From Cellvibrionaceae bacterium 1162T.S.0a.05 (lineage in GTDB: Bacteria > Pseudomonadota > Gammaproteobacteria > Pseudomonadales > Cellvibrionaceae), in contig LANB01000001.1 in assembly GCA_000964245.1 (NCBI GenBank), positions 2,446,392 to 2,510,391 on the forward strand: a stretch of DNA of 64,000 nucleotides, in the 5' to 3' direction. This document shows, in pieces, positions 16,262 through 25,135 of this stretch (its first letter is position 1; every line of letters starts with the position of its first letter). The translations under genes were made by a program, and so were the position numbers. The notes under the pieces were generated by a model. The model made no database searches. It was not told where the DNA came from and saw nothing but the letters and a program-made list of their open reading frames with translations.

Positions 16262-17269
16262 ATGCACAAGGCCTTATTAAAGTTGTTGGCAGATGGCGAA
16301 TTTCACTCCGGTGAAAGTCTGGGTAAACATTTGGGTATGAGCCGGGCTGCAGTCTGGAAACATATCCAACACTTGCAGGAAAAAGGCCTGGCCTTGGAGT
16401 CAGTCAAGGGTAAGGGTTACATTGTTGCCGGTGGTCTGGACTTGCTTGATGCCAATACAATTGCGGAAGAATATAAAAAAAGTGTTGGGCAAGGCTTGCA
16501 ACATTTGCAAGTGGAAACGGAAATGGATTCCACCAGCCAACAGCTTCTGCGTCGCAGCGCGGCGAACGAAGATATTCATGGCGCAGCGTGTTTTGCTGAA
16601 TTGCAAACCGCGGGTCGTGGGCGTCGCGGACGCAGCTGGCAAAGTCCTTTCGCGAGTAATCTTTATTTTTCTTTGGGTTGGCGAATTCAATCAGGCGTAG
16701 CGGCTGTCGAAGGCCTCAGTCTCGCCGTAGGTGTGGCTTTGTGTGAGGCCCTTGAAACGTTTGGTTTTTGCGATGTACAACTTAAGTGGCCGAACGATCT
16801 ACTCTATAAAGGGAAGAAGCTGGGCGGAATTTTATTGGAAATTAGCGGCGACGCTGCGGGTGAATGCGATTTGATTATTGGTGTGGGGCTGAATGTCGCG
16901 ATGCCGGAATCGGCATCCCAAAATATTGACCAGCCCTGGGTAGATGTTAAAGCACTGGCAAGGGAGCAAAAAATAAACCTGCCTTCGCGTAACCTATTAG
17001 CGGCCCGCTGTTTGCAGTCCTTGTTCGCGATGTTGGCAAAATTTGAAAGCCTGGGTTTTGCTGCGTGGCAAGCGGCATGGCAAAAGCGAAATGCACATCA
17101 GAATACTGAAGTGCAATTGCTTATGGGCAAGCAGCAAGTCAACGGGCGTGTTCTCGGGGTGGACACAAGTGGGGCCTTGTTGTTAAAAACTTCACAAGGT
17201 GAGCAAAGTTTTATTGGTGGGGAAATCAGTTTGCGTGCCGTGGTATCTGATAAAAAAAGTGAGCGCTGA
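16262..17269 (+). CDS. birA: Bifunctional biotin-protein ligase / biotin operon repressor
   Basis: 335 residues. The N-terminal winged helix-turn-helix (about 1-60, 'GESLGKHLGMSRAAVWKHI') indicates the repressor form. The catalytic domain has the biotinyl-AMP loop 'GRGRRGR' (118-124), 'KWPNDLL' and 'KLGGILLE', and a small C-terminal domain follows. It attaches biotin to carrier proteins such as AccB and, as biotinyl-AMP-bound dimer, represses biotin synthesis genes. No bio operator is visible in this window. It is in the same run as alr (9 bp upstream) and coaX (87 bp downstream), a common arrangement next to the tRNA-tuf region in gammaproteobacteria. Confidence 0.96.
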   Translation: MHKALLKLLADGEFHSGESLGKHLGMSRAAVWKHIQHLQEKGLALESVKGKGYIVAGGLDLLDANTIAEEYKKSVGQGLQHLQVETEMDSTSQQLLRRSAANEDIHGAACFAELQTAGRGRRGRSWQSPFASNLYFSLGWRIQSGVAAVEGLSLAVGVALCEALETFGFCDVQLKWPNDLLYKGKKLGGILLEISGDAAGECDLIIGVGLNVAMPESASQNIDQPWVDVKALAREQKINLPSRNLLAARCLQSLFAMLAKFESLGFAAWQAAWQKRNAHQNTEVQLLMGKQQVNGRVLGVDTSGALLLKTSQGEQSFIGGEISLRAVVSDKKSER

Positions 17270-17356
17270 GCTGAAAAGTCTGAATGATATCGTGACATTT
17301 TGTAAAAATATCGTCGCAAATAGTTTTCATCAAGCAGTCATTAAAGGCAGAGTTGG

Positions 17357-18148
17357 ATGCAAATAAATTTTGACCTTGGTAATACGCGCATGAAGTGGCG
17401 TTTATTATCAGCAGCGGGAAATTTTTCGGGCGCGCTTGCCTGGCGGGATTGGGAAAATTCACGGCAGGTTCTGGATGCGCTGAAAGGGCATATTCACGAA
17501 CTGAATGCCGATCGTATAGAAGCCATCGATGTCAAAGTCTCCTGTGTGGCCAATACACGTTTGCGTCAGCTTTTTGATTGTTGGTTGCGAGAGCACATTA
17601 GTTCGCAGGTTGAATACATTGAGGTTGAGAAGTTTTACGCGGGTTTGCGTGTGGCGTATCAGGAGGTGTCGCGCCTGGGGGTCGACCGATGGCTCGCCAT
17701 GTTGGCGGCGCATGCGGATTATCCAGGCTTCAAGGTGATTATTGATGCGGGAAGTGCAATTACCGTCGACTATGTTGACCCGCGCGGCCAGCACGATGGA
17801 GGGTTGATTGTGCCGGGGATGCCCCTGTTGTGCAGCTCCATGGCCTCGGAAACCCAAAACCTTAAACCGGAGTCGTTAACTCTGACGCAGAATTGGCAGC
17901 CGGGTTGCGATACCTTGAGCGGCATTAGTGAAGGTGCCTCAGCAATGTACGCAGGGCTGGTAAAAGAAGTGCTTGGCTACTATATAAATAAAGCTGAAGC
18001 TTGTGGTTCCAGGGTCAATGTCCTGCTTTGCGGTGGAGACGCTGAGGCCTTTTTGCCCTGGTGCGAAAGAACTGCTAAAGGGCGAACGATCCTTCGGGAC
18101 CAGCTGGTGCTGGAGGGGATTGACCTTTGGCGTTCACATCGAGGCTAA
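17357..18148 (+). CDS. coaX: Type III pantothenate kinase
   Basis: 263 residues. It catalyses the first step of coenzyme A synthesis, ATP-dependent phosphorylation of pantothenate. Evidence: the N-terminal phosphate loop 'FDLGNTRMKWRL', 'LGVDRWLAM', the catalytic region 'IDAGSAITVD' and 'GGLIVPGM'. This is the ASKHA-fold type that needs a monovalent cation and is not feedback-inhibited by CoA. The start is ATG 17357, preceded by GGCAGAGTTGG. Its place downstream of birA matches many Pseudomonas-like genomes. Confidence 0.95.
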   Translation: MQINFDLGNTRMKWRLLSAAGNFSGALAWRDWENSRQVLDALKGHIHELNADRIEAIDVKVSCVANTRLRQLFDCWLREHISSQVEYIEVEKFYAGLRVAYQEVSRLGVDRWLAMLAAHADYPGFKVIIDAGSAITVDYVDPRGQHDGGLIVPGMPLLCSSMASETQNLKPESLTLTQNWQPGCDTLSGISEGASAMYAGLVKEVLGYYINKAEACGSRVNVLLCGGDAEAFLPWCERTAKGRTILRDQLVLEGIDLWRSHRG

Positions 18149-18251
18149 TTTGTGTGGCTACTAACTAGGTGTGGCTACACCAGCAGGCCGATTGTATTAA
18201 TAAGCGTTTTAACAACTGTTGTTGGTATTAAAAGGATAAAGATAAACGACC

Positions 18252-18971
18252 ATGCGCTGGATTTTTTTCAGTTTATTGATTTTGAATGCGGCCACCCTGG
18301 TGTGGGGCTTTGTCTTCGAGGAAGAGACCTTGCCCCAGCAGCATGTTGAAAAGCCCTTTCCCTTCAAAAATGTTGAAACCTTGAGCTTGCTGGGAGAAGG
18401 TCAATCGGAAGTGATTGCGGTTGCGAATCGCCAGAGTGTGCAGCGCCTTGAAAAGTCGACAAAGCCGGGGGGGTTACCCAACAAGGTCGATGGCAAACCA
18501 CTGTGTGAAATGATTGGTCCTTTCAAGTCTCGGGATGCCGCGCAGGATTTTAGAGAGCGCTTGTCGGCCATTGATGTTAAAGCAGATGTGAAGGACCTGG
18601 AGCTCCCTGCTGGCGCGGGCTATTGGGTTTACCTGGCGCCCTTTCCCAACCGTAAGGCAGCGATCAGCCAATACACCGAGTTGCAAGCGCAAAAAATAGA
18701 CAGTTATGTGATTCCCAAAGGTGAGCGCCAAAATGGCATATCACTGGGTATGTTTAGTCAGGAAAATCTGGCCCGCAAGAAGTTTAAAGAGATGCAGGAT
18801 CGCGGTCTCAACCCCCAATTGGACACGATTGAGCGTACTTACCGGGAAATTTGGGTAATGCTTGAGCACAATGAAGAGTCCAAAATGTCCGACCTCACCT
18901 GGACCAGGATCATGGAAGGCCTGAATCAACTCGAGAGGCGACAAAATTTCTGTTTAGATGTTGCTTCGTAG
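18252..18971 (+). CDS. Membrane-anchored SPOR-domain protein
   Basis: 239 residues. A single N-terminal membrane helix (about 3-20) is followed by a SPOR-type peptidoglycan-binding region: 'CEMIGPFKSRDAAQDFRERLSAI' (about 83-105) and 'YWVYLAPFPNRKAAISQYTEL' (about 122-142). SPOR domains bind denuded glycan at division sites. Its position directly after coaX and before the tRNA-tuf cluster is conserved in related genomes, where it is annotated only as a SPOR protein. The last codons overlap the promoter proposed for the tRNA operon. Confidence 0.8.
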   Translation: MRWIFFSLLILNAATLVWGFVFEEETLPQQHVEKPFPFKNVETLSLLGEGQSEVIAVANRQSVQRLEKSTKPGGLPNKVDGKPLCEMIGPFKSRDAAQDFRERLSAIDVKADVKDLELPAGAGYWVYLAPFPNRKAAISQYTELQAQKIDSYVIPKGERQNGISLGMFSQENLARKKFKEMQDRGLNPQLDTIERTYREIWVMLEHNEESKMSDLTWTRIMEGLNQLERRQNFCLDVAS

Positions 18972-18989
18972 GACAACTTTCCTTAGAAT
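18961..18989 (+). promoter_or_regulatory. Promoter of the tRNA-tuf operon
   Basis: TTGCTT (18961-18966), 17-bp spacer, TAGAAT (18984-18989), then a GC-rich CCCGCCTCC discriminator of the kind linked to stringent control. It overlaps the stop end of the SPOR gene and lies 42 bp before the first tRNA. Confidence 0.6.
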
Positions 18990-19031
18990 CCCGCCTCCAC
19001 GTAAGAGAGCGCTGCTCGCTTGTGGATATGG

Positions 19032-19107
19032 GCTGGCGTAGCTCAGTTGGTAGAGCAGCTGACTTGTAATCAGCCGGTCGGGGGTTCGACTCCTCTCGCC
19101 AGCTCCA
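19032..19107 (+). tRNA. tRNA-Thr (anticodon TGT)
   Basis: 76 nt with a 7-bp acceptor stem (GCTGGCG/CGCCAGC), D arm, anticodon loop CTTGTAA, T arm with GGTTCGACTCC, and encoded CCA. First of four tRNAs in the same order as the E. coli thrU-tyrU-glyT-thrT-tufB locus. Confidence 0.96.
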
Positions 19108-19124
19108 TTTAAGTTTCCGAAAAG

Positions 19125-19146
19125 GTCGGCTAATGCCGACTTTTTT
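19125..19146 (+). terminator. Terminator-like hairpin between tRNA-Thr and tRNA-Tyr
   Basis: GTCGGC, TAAT loop, GCCGAC, then six T, with tRNA-Tyr starting at the very next base. It has the form of an intrinsic terminator in the middle of a tRNA operon. It may reduce read-through or mark a processing site. Confidence 0.6.
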
Positions 19147-19230
19147 GCAGGGGTTCCCGAGTGGCCAAAGGGATCAGACTGTAAATCTGACGCGCAAGCT
19201 TCGGTGGTTCGAATCCACCCCCCTGCACCA
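19147..19230 (+). tRNA. tRNA-Tyr (anticodon GTA)
   Basis: 84 nt, class II, with long variable arm, acceptor GCAGGGG/CCCCTGC, anticodon GTA in 'GACTGTAAATC', and encoded CCA. Confidence 0.96.
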
Positions 19231-19416
19231 TATATATAGAAGAAAGATTTGTTAAAGGTCTTTTTTTTGGCCTCACAAGGAAGCCCGCGCCGGCATGGTG
19301 TGATGATTGGCTGGCTGTGAAGATGAAAGTAAGTAAAAGGCAAGGAGCGCGAAAAGGGCCACATGCGGCCTTGATGCAGGCCTGAATTTGCGGGCCAGGT
19401 TTGCGGACCAGAATAT

Positions 19417-19490
<74 letters not shown>

Positions 19491-19571
19491 TCTTGAAGTG
19501 AATTCTGGCTGACAGTTACTGTCTGTTCAGTGTTCAGATTAAACAAGGGAAGGGAGCAGGGAAAGCAAAGT

Positions 19572-19647
<76 letters not shown>

Positions 19648-19774
19648 TTTTTGGTTGTTTTTGCGCGGGCAGTTTAAAGCCTGAGCGGTTCGTGTAAGGC
19701 AGCTTGATGTAACGCTTGCTCAGAGCAAGTGAATTTTTTCCAAATATGCAGAAGCCCAATGAGGAGGCGTAGCA

Positions 19775-20968
19775 ATGGCAAAAGAAAAGTTTGAACGTAA
19801 TAAGCCTCACGTAAATGTGGGCACAATCGGTCACGTTGACCACGGTAAAACCACGTTGACTGCGGCGTTAACGCGCGTTTGTGCAGAAGTCTGGGGCGGC
19901 CAGGCCGTTGCCTTCGACGGTATCGACAACGCACCGGAAGAAAGAGAGCGTGGTATTACCATCGCGACTTCCCACGTTGAATACGATTCGCCCACACGTC
20001 ACTACGCACACGTAGACTGCCCCGGCCACGCCGACTATGTTAAAAACATGATCACCGGTGCGGCCCAGATGGACGGCGCGATCCTGGTTTGTTCTGCTGC
20101 TGATGGCCCCATGCCACAAACGCGTGAGCACATCCTGTTAAGCCGTCAGGTAGGCGTTCCTTACATCGTTGTGTTCCTGAATAAGGCCGACATGGTTGAC
20201 GACGCCGAGCTGCTTGAGCTGGTTGAAATGGAAGTGCGTGAACTGCTCGACCAATACGAATTCCCCGGCGACGATACGCCGATCATCATCGGTTCTGCGT
20301 TGATGGCGCTTGAAGGTAAAGATGACAACGAAATGGGCACCACTGCCGTTAAGAAACTCGTTGAGACCCTGGATGAGTACATCCCTGAGCCAGAGCGTGC
20401 GATTGATCTGCCCTTCCTGATGCCAATCGAAGACGTATTCTCGATTTCAGGCCGTGGTACGGTAGTTACCGGTCGTGTTGAGCGTGGCATCATCAACGTG
20501 GGTGAAGAAATCGAAATCGTGGGTATCAAAGACACCACCAAGACCACCTGTACCGGTGTTGAAATGTTCCGCAAATTGCTTGACGAAGGTCGCGCAGGTG
20601 AGAACGTAGGTGTGTTGTTGCGTGGTACCAAGCGTGACGAAGTTGAGCGTGGTCAGGTATTGGCCAAGCCCGGCACCATCACCCCGCACACCAAGTTTGA
20701 GTGTGAAGTGTACGTATTGAGCAAGGACGAAGGTGGTCGTCACACTCCGTTCTTCAAAGGCTATCGTCCCCAGTTCTACTTCCGTACCACAGACGTAACC
20801 GGTGCGTGTGAGCTGCCAGAAGGCGTTGAAATGGTCATGCCAGGCGACAACATTCAAATGGTTGTGACCCTGATTGCGCCTATCGCGATGGAAGACGGTC
20901 TGCGTTTTGCGATCCGTGAAGGCGGCCGTACTGTCGGTGCGGGCGTTGTTGCGAAAATTATCGAGTAA
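19775..20968 (+). CDS. tuf: Translation elongation factor EF-Tu
   Basis: 397 residues. Delivers aminoacyl-tRNA to the ribosome as a GTPase. G motifs: 'GHVDHGKT' (residues 19-26), 'DCPGH' and 'NKADMVD'. Domains II and III are complete, ending '[11 protein letters not shown]'. The RBS GGAGG lies 8 bp before ATG 19775. Being downstream of the Thr-Tyr-Gly-Thr tRNAs makes it the tufB-position copy; a second copy in the str operon would be expected outside the window. It uses strongly preferred codons, like the ribosomal genes downstream. It is followed by a strong terminator. Confidence 0.98.
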   Translation: MAKEKFERNKPHVNVGTIGHVDHGKTTLTAALTRVCAEVWGGQAVAFDGIDNAPEERERGITIATSHVEYDSPTRHYAHVDCPGHADYVKNMITGAAQMDGAILVCSAADGPMPQTREHILLSRQVGVPYIVVFLNKADMVDDAELLELVEMEVRELLDQYEFPGDDTPIIIGSALMALEGKDDNEMGTTAVKKLVETLDEYIPEPERAIDLPFLMPIEDVFSISGRGTVVTGRVERGIINVGEEIEIVGIKDTTKTTCTGVEMFRKLLDEGRAGENVGVLLRGTKRDEVERGQVLAKPGTITPHTKFECEVYVLSKDEGGRHTPFFKGYRPQFYFRTTDVTGACELPEGVEMVMPGDNIQMVVTLIAPIAMEDGLRFAIREGGRTVGAGVVAKIIE

Positions 20969-20988
20969 GTTGTATTCGATTTAAGGCA

Positions 20989-21022
20989 AAAAGGTTGGCA
21001 ATAACATGCCAACCTTTTGTCG
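20989..21022 (+). terminator. Intrinsic terminator after tuf
   Basis: AAAAGGTTGGCA, a 6-base loop, TGCCAACCTTTT: a 12-bp perfect stem beginning 20 bp after the stop, with its own A/T-rich base. It can act on both strands. Confidence 0.8.
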
Positions 21023-21084
21023 TATGTACAGGATGTGCAAGTTTGAATTTAGAGTTGTAGAGGTGAGAGCCTCGCAAAAGCGTT

Positions 21085-21160
21085 AGGCCAGTAGTTCAAT
21101 TGGTAGAGCGTCGGTCTCCAAAACCGAAAGTTGGGGGTTCGAGTCCCTCCTGGCCTGCCA
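21085..21160 (+). tRNA. tRNA-Trp (anticodon CCA)
   Basis: 76 nt, acceptor AGGCCAG with CTGGCCT, anticodon loop with CCA in 'GGTCTCCAAAACC', T arm GGGGGTTCGAGTCCCTC, and encoded CCA. It stands alone between tuf and secE, as in many gammaproteobacteria. Confidence 0.96.
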
Positions 21161-21276
21161 CCTTTTTGCTGCGAAGTTGCAGCAAGATTTAAAGGGGCAA
21201 CAAACAGGGAAAGCTCTTTAGCTAAGAGCAGATAGAAAAAGTCGCAGGGAAGTTAGCAAGTAATTGAGACAAAACT

Positions 21277-21645
21277 ATGAATGCTAAGGTCGAAAACAAA
21301 GAATTCAGTTTTGGTCTGCTAAAGTGGGCCATCTCTCTCGCATTGGTTATCGGTGCGATTGTCGGTAATTCTTTATACGCCGATATCCCAACGCTTTATC
21401 GCGTGCTTGCCATTGTTGCAACAGTCGTTGTCGCAACCCTGGTGGCCGCAACAACGGCTCAGGGCAACGCTTTTTGGGAGTTACTGAAAGCGTCCCAGGT
21501 CGAATTACGCAAAATCGTTTGGCCAACTACCCAGGAAGTCAACCAAACTTCCATGCTGGTTGTGGCAGTGGTCATTGTGACAGCCTTAATCCTCTGGGGT
21601 CTGGATGCCTTGATAGGTTTCGGCGCAGAGCAGGTGATCGGTTAA
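21277..21645 (+). CDS. secE: Preprotein translocase subunit SecE
   Basis: 122 residues with three predicted membrane helices (about 16-34, 39-58 and 92-112), the long gammaproteobacterial form. The conserved amphipathic segment '[23 protein letters not shown]' precedes the last helix. It clamps SecY in the inner-membrane SecYEG channel. It is 19 bp upstream of nusG, the standard secE-nusG pair. Confidence 0.96.
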   Translation: MNAKVENKEFSFGLLKWAISLALVIGAIVGNSLYADIPTLYRVLAIVATVVVATLVAATTAQGNAFWELLKASQVELRKIVWPTTQEVNQTSMLVVAVVIVTALILWGLDALIGFGAEQVIG

Positions 21646-21664
21646 ACGAAAAGGGACCAAAAGA

Positions 21665-22198
21665 ATGGCAAAACGTTGGTACGTAGTGCACGCCTATTCG
21701 GGCTATGAGAAAAAAGTCGCGAGCGCGATTAAAGAGCGTATCGAATTACAAGGTATGCAGGAATACTTTGGCGATGTGCTGGTGCCGACTGAAGAAGTCG
21801 TGGAAATGCGTGGCGGACAAAAGCGCCGTTCTGAGCGCAAATTCTTCCCCGGTTATGTACTGGTGCAAATGGAGCTGACCGACGATGCTTGGCACCTGGT
21901 TAAAGAAACGCCCCGAGTAATGGGCTTCATCGGTGGAAAGGCAGATCGTCCGGCCCCGATTACAGATAAGGAAGCTGAGTTAATTCTCCAGCGTGTGGAT
22001 GACTCTGCTGAGGCGCCGAAGCCGAAGACACTCTTCGAGCCCGGCGAAATGGTGCGTGTTATTGACGGACCTTTCAACGACTTTAATGGTGTTGTTGAAG
22101 AAGTGAATTACGAAAAGAACAAGCTGCAGGTTGCGGTGTTGATCTTCGGCCGTTCGACCCCTGTTGAACTGGATTTCGGACAGGTGGAAAAAGCCTGA
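21665..22198 (+). CDS. nusG: Transcription termination/antitermination factor NusG
   Basis: 177 residues. The N-terminal NGN domain ('[24 protein letters not shown]') binds RNA polymerase beta-prime and beta. A C-terminal KOW domain ('[30 protein letters not shown]') contacts Rho or ribosomal protein S10. Full length, no insertions. It couples transcription with translation and Rho termination. Confidence 0.97.
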   Translation: MAKRWYVVHAYSGYEKKVASAIKERIELQGMQEYFGDVLVPTEEVVEMRGGQKRRSERKFFPGYVLVQMELTDDAWHLVKETPRVMGFIGGKADRPAPITDKEAELILQRVDDSAEAPKPKTLFEPGEMVRVIDGPFNDFNGVVEEVNYEKNKLQVAVLIFGRSTPVELDFGQVEKA

Positions 22199-22442
22199 GC
22201 AAACTCGCCAAGTATGGTCTATATATAGGGCATCCTTGAATACGCGCTCAGAAAAAAAGATTTATCTGCCTTCTCCCTGTGCAGGGGAGAGGGCTTTACG
22301 CGTCCTGCTGAAAGTCGAATTGGCGCCTCGTTTGAGGCCAAATTGACCTAAACAGGTCAAAACGGGGAGCCCGGGAAGGATAGTTTGCCGCTATCTGGAG
22401 GCGTTACACCCAAAATTGAACCCAGAGTAGAGGAGTCTCAAA
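22199..22442 (+). promoter_or_regulatory. rplK leader region
   Basis: 244 bp between nusG and rplK without a gene. It contains a perfect 7-bp hairpin (TTGACCT/AGGTCAA, 22343-22360) and a GATAG/CTATC hairpin near 22380-22397, followed by the RBS AGAGGAG. In enterics the L1 protein represses rplKA by binding this leader. The position and hairpins fit, but the exact L1 site was not proven here. Confidence 0.5.
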
Positions 22443-22874
22443 ATGGCTAAGAAGATAGAAGCTTACATCAAGCTGCAAGTTGCAGCTGGTCAAGCTAACC
22501 CCAGTCCACCTGTTGGTCCAGCACTTGGTCAGCACGGTGTGAACATCATGGAATTCTGTAAAGCATTCAACGCACAAACCCAAAGCCTTGAGCAGGGTTC
22601 TCCTGTGCCGGTTGTGATTTCTGTGTACAGTGATCGCAGCTTTACTTTCACCATGAAAACCCCTCCCGCTGCCTTCTTGTTGCGTAAAGCGGCAAAAATC
22701 AAAAGCGGTAGCGGCCGCCCCAATACTGAAAAAGTAGGCAAGGTCACTCGCGCGCAATTGGAAGAGATTGCCACCATGAAAATGGCGGATCTGACTGCGT
22801 CTGATATGGATGCGGCTGTTCGTACCATTGCGGGTAGTGCGCGCAGCGCCGGTATCGAAGTGGAGGGCGTGTAA
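22443..22874 (+). CDS. rplK: 50S ribosomal protein L11
   Basis: 143 residues. '[35 protein letters not shown]' is the hallmark N-terminal domain; the C-terminal domain binds the 23S rRNA GTPase-associated centre. The RBS AGAGGAG precedes ATG 22443. It is followed after 1 bp by rplA. Confidence 0.98.
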   Translation: MAKKIEAYIKLQVAAGQANPSPPVGPALGQHGVNIMEFCKAFNAQTQSLEQGSPVPVVISVYSDRSFTFTMKTPPAAFLLRKAAKIKSGSGRPNTEKVGKVTRAQLEEIATMKMADLTASDMDAAVRTIAGSARSAGIEVEGV

Positions 22875-22875
22875 G

Positions 22876-23571
22876 ATGGCGAAATTAAGTAAAAAACAAA
22901 AAGCGATCCGCGAAAAAGTGGATTTTGCTAAAAGCTACGGTATCGACGAAGCCGTTGCACTGTTAAAAGAATTTGGTACTGCCAGGTTTTCTGAAACTGT
23001 GGATGCGGCCATTAACCTCGGTATTGACCCTCGTAAATCCGATCAAGCCGTTCGCGGCGCGACCAGTTTGCCTCACGGTAACGGTAAAGACGTGCGTGTT
23101 GCTGTATTTACTCAAGGCGCGAATGCGGATGCCGCAAAAGAAGCGGGCGCAGAATTTGTCGGTATGGAAGAGCTCGCCGATCAAATTAAAGGCGGCATGA
23201 TGGATTTTGATGTGGTTATTGCTGACCCGGCCGCGATGCGTGTTGTTGGCCAGCTTGGTCAAGTGCTTGGTCCTCGCGGTTTAATGCCAAACCCGAAAAC
23301 CGGTACAGTGACGCCGGATGTTGTCACCGCCGTTAAAAATGCTAAAGCCGGTCAGGTGCGTTTCCGTGCTGATAAAGGCGGCATCATTCATGGTGGAATC
23401 GGCAAGGTTTCTTTTGATGCGAAAGCGATCAAGGAAAACCTCGAAGCCCTGATTGCAGATTTGAAAAAAGCCAAGCCCGCCAGCTCAAAAGGTGTGTACT
23501 TAAAGAAAATTTCCTTAAGTACCACAATGGGCCCAGGCTTGTTGATTGATCAAACTTCTTTGGAAATTTAA
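22876..23571 (+). CDS. rplA: 50S ribosomal protein L1
   Basis: 231 residues from ATG 22876 ('[11 protein letters not shown]'), chosen because it starts 1 bp after the rplK stop and begins like every L1. The longer in-frame extension into rplK is not real. Signature: '[18 protein letters not shown]'. It binds 23S rRNA at the L1 stalk and autoregulates rplKA translation. Confidence 0.98.
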   Translation: MAKLSKKQKAIREKVDFAKSYGIDEAVALLKEFGTARFSETVDAAINLGIDPRKSDQAVRGATSLPHGNGKDVRVAVFTQGANADAAKEAGAEFVGMEELADQIKGGMMDFDVVIADPAAMRVVGQLGQVLGPRGLMPNPKTGTVTPDVVTAVKNAKAGQVRFRADKGGIIHGGIGKVSFDAKAIKENLEALIADLKKAKPASSKGVYLKKISLSTTMGPGLLIDQTSLEI

Positions 23572-23864
23572 GCGAAGCTTGAATTCCGAAAGGAGTAAAA
23601 GACTTTGGGGTCCAGATTTGTTTTTAACTTTTGTTAAATGAATCTGGGCCGTCAAAGACCGTAGGTGCTGAACGATTCTGTTGGCTTGTCCAACGAAGTA
23701 TGAAGCGCAAAGCTTAATCAAAAAAACTTTCTTGCGAGAGTGATTATTAGCCTACGCAGACGGTGGACCCGATTCGAATTTTCTCATAGAGATGATTTGG
23801 ATCTGAACACCATTAACCGGGTAGGGCTCGCCTTACCTTAACTTCAGATCCAGGAGATTTTTAA
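23572..23864 (+). promoter_or_regulatory. L10 leader (autoregulatory mRNA element)
   Basis: 293-bp gap between rplA and rplJ with blocks typical of gammaproteobacterial L10 leaders: 'AAAGACCGTAGGTG' (23655) and 'CCTACGCAGACGGTGGACCC' (23752). These form the kink-turn structure bound by the L10(L12)4 complex to repress rplJL translation. The rplJ promoter should also lie here. Confidence 0.75.
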
Positions 23865-24395
23865 GTGGCTATTGGACTCGAAGACAAAAAAGCGATTGTC
23901 GCTGACGTTAACGAGACTGCAGCTAATGCGTTATCTCTGGTGATTGCCGATGCTCGTGGAGTCACGGTCGGCGCAATGGATGCTTTGCGTAAGCAAGCTC
24001 GCGAAAGTGGCGTAAAACTTCAAGTGGTACGTAACACTTTGGCAAAGCGCGCAATGCAAGGCACCGAATTTGAGTGTGTTAATGACACGCTGGTTGGTCC
24101 CAGCTTGTTCGGATTTTCCATGGAAGATCCGGGTGCTGCGGCAAGACTTTTCAAAGATTTTGCGAAAGAGCAAGAGAAATTTGAAATCAAGGCCCTCTCA
24201 GTGGGCGGCAAATTATTGGAAGCAGGTCAAATTGACGCGCTTGCCAAGTTGCCAACACTGGAACAAGCCTTGGGTCAGCTCGCCAGCGTCATGATCGCAC
24301 CGGTCACCAAATTGGTTCGTACTTTCAACGAAGTACCTTCCAAGGTTACACGCGTTGTTGCGGCAGTTCGCGACCAGAAGAAAGAAGCGGCGTAA
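23865..24395 (+). CDS. rplJ: 50S ribosomal protein L10
   Basis: 176 residues with a GTG start at 23865 behind the RBS CAGGAG. N-terminal '[31 protein letters not shown]' is the rRNA-binding domain; the C-terminal helix binds L7/L12 dimers. It forms the base of the ribosomal stalk. Confidence 0.97.
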   Translation: MAIGLEDKKAIVADVNETAANALSLVIADARGVTVGAMDALRKQARESGVKLQVVRNTLAKRAMQGTEFECVNDTLVGPSLFGFSMEDPGAAARLFKDFAKEQEKFEIKALSVGGKLLEAGQIDALAKLPTLEQALGQLASVMIAPVTKLVRTFNEVPSKVTRVVAAVRDQKKEAA

Positions 24396-24545
24396 TAGTA
24401 ATCGCGTTTTTTTCTTATTTAATTTATTAACTTGTAAATGTTAGGGACTATTGAAATTAGCAACTTATTCGAATGTAAGGCAGCCAAGCGCTAACGTCGC
24501 AATCGAAAAAAAGCAATTTCCTACCCGAACAGGAGAATCTAGAAA

Positions 24546-24926
24546 ATGGCTCTTAGTAAAGACGATATCTTGAACGCCATCGCTGAAATGTCAGTAATGG
24601 ACGTTGTTGAACTTGTAGAAGCAATGGAAGAAAAATTTGGCGTTTCTGCCGCAGCTGCAGTTGCAGTTGCAGCGCCAGCTGCTGGTGGTGACGCCGGTGG
24701 TGCTGCTGAAGAGAAGACTGAATTTGACGTCATTCTTTCTGCTGCTGGCGATAAGAAAGTGAACGTTATTAAAGCAGTACGTGGCATCACAGGTCTTGGC
24801 CTGAAAGAAGCCAAAGAATTGGTTGATAACGCTCCCAAGCCCATCAAGGAAGGCGCTTCTAAAGAAGAAGCTGAAGATGCGAAGAAGCAACTCGAAGAAG
24901 CTGGTGCAACTGTCGAGTTGAAATAA
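24546..24926 (+). CDS. rplL: 50S ribosomal protein L7/L12
   Basis: 126 residues. N-terminal dimerisation domain ('[27 protein letters not shown]'), an Ala-rich hinge (about 36-55) and a C-terminal domain with '[20 protein letters not shown]', which recruits translational GTPases. The RBS AGGAG precedes ATG 24546. Confidence 0.98.
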   Translation: MALSKDDILNAIAEMSVMDVVELVEAMEEKFGVSAAAAVAVAAPAAGGDAGGAAEEKTEFDVILSAAGDKKVNVIKAVRGITGLGLKEAKELVDNAPKPIKEGASKEEAEDAKKQLEEAGATVELK

Positions 24927-24966
24927 GTTCTTGGCAACTTTTTTCTTTGATGTAAAGAAGATAACA

Positions 24967-24991
24967 GGTCAGTTGGTTTAACCAACTGGCC
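24967..24991 (+). terminator. Partial terminator/attenuator between rplL and rpoB
   Basis: GGTCAGTTGG, a 5-base loop, CCAACTGGCC with one G-U pair, and only a weak T stretch after it. E. coli has an attenuator at the same place that lowers rpoBC relative to rplJL. Confidence 0.65.
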
Positions 24992-25135
24992 TTGTTGCGT
25001 CTGTGGTTGACGTACAACCACCGCAGTGTGAGAAAACAATTCGAAACACTGCAACTAATTTTGGCTGAGACGGGAATAAACCTTTATCTGTCTGTACCAA
25101 AAATGACCCAACCGTGACATGGCTGAGGAACACTG

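Noticed and set aside
22810..22875. N-terminal extension of rplA
   Set aside because: It is inside rplK; L1 starts with MAKLSKKQ at 22876.
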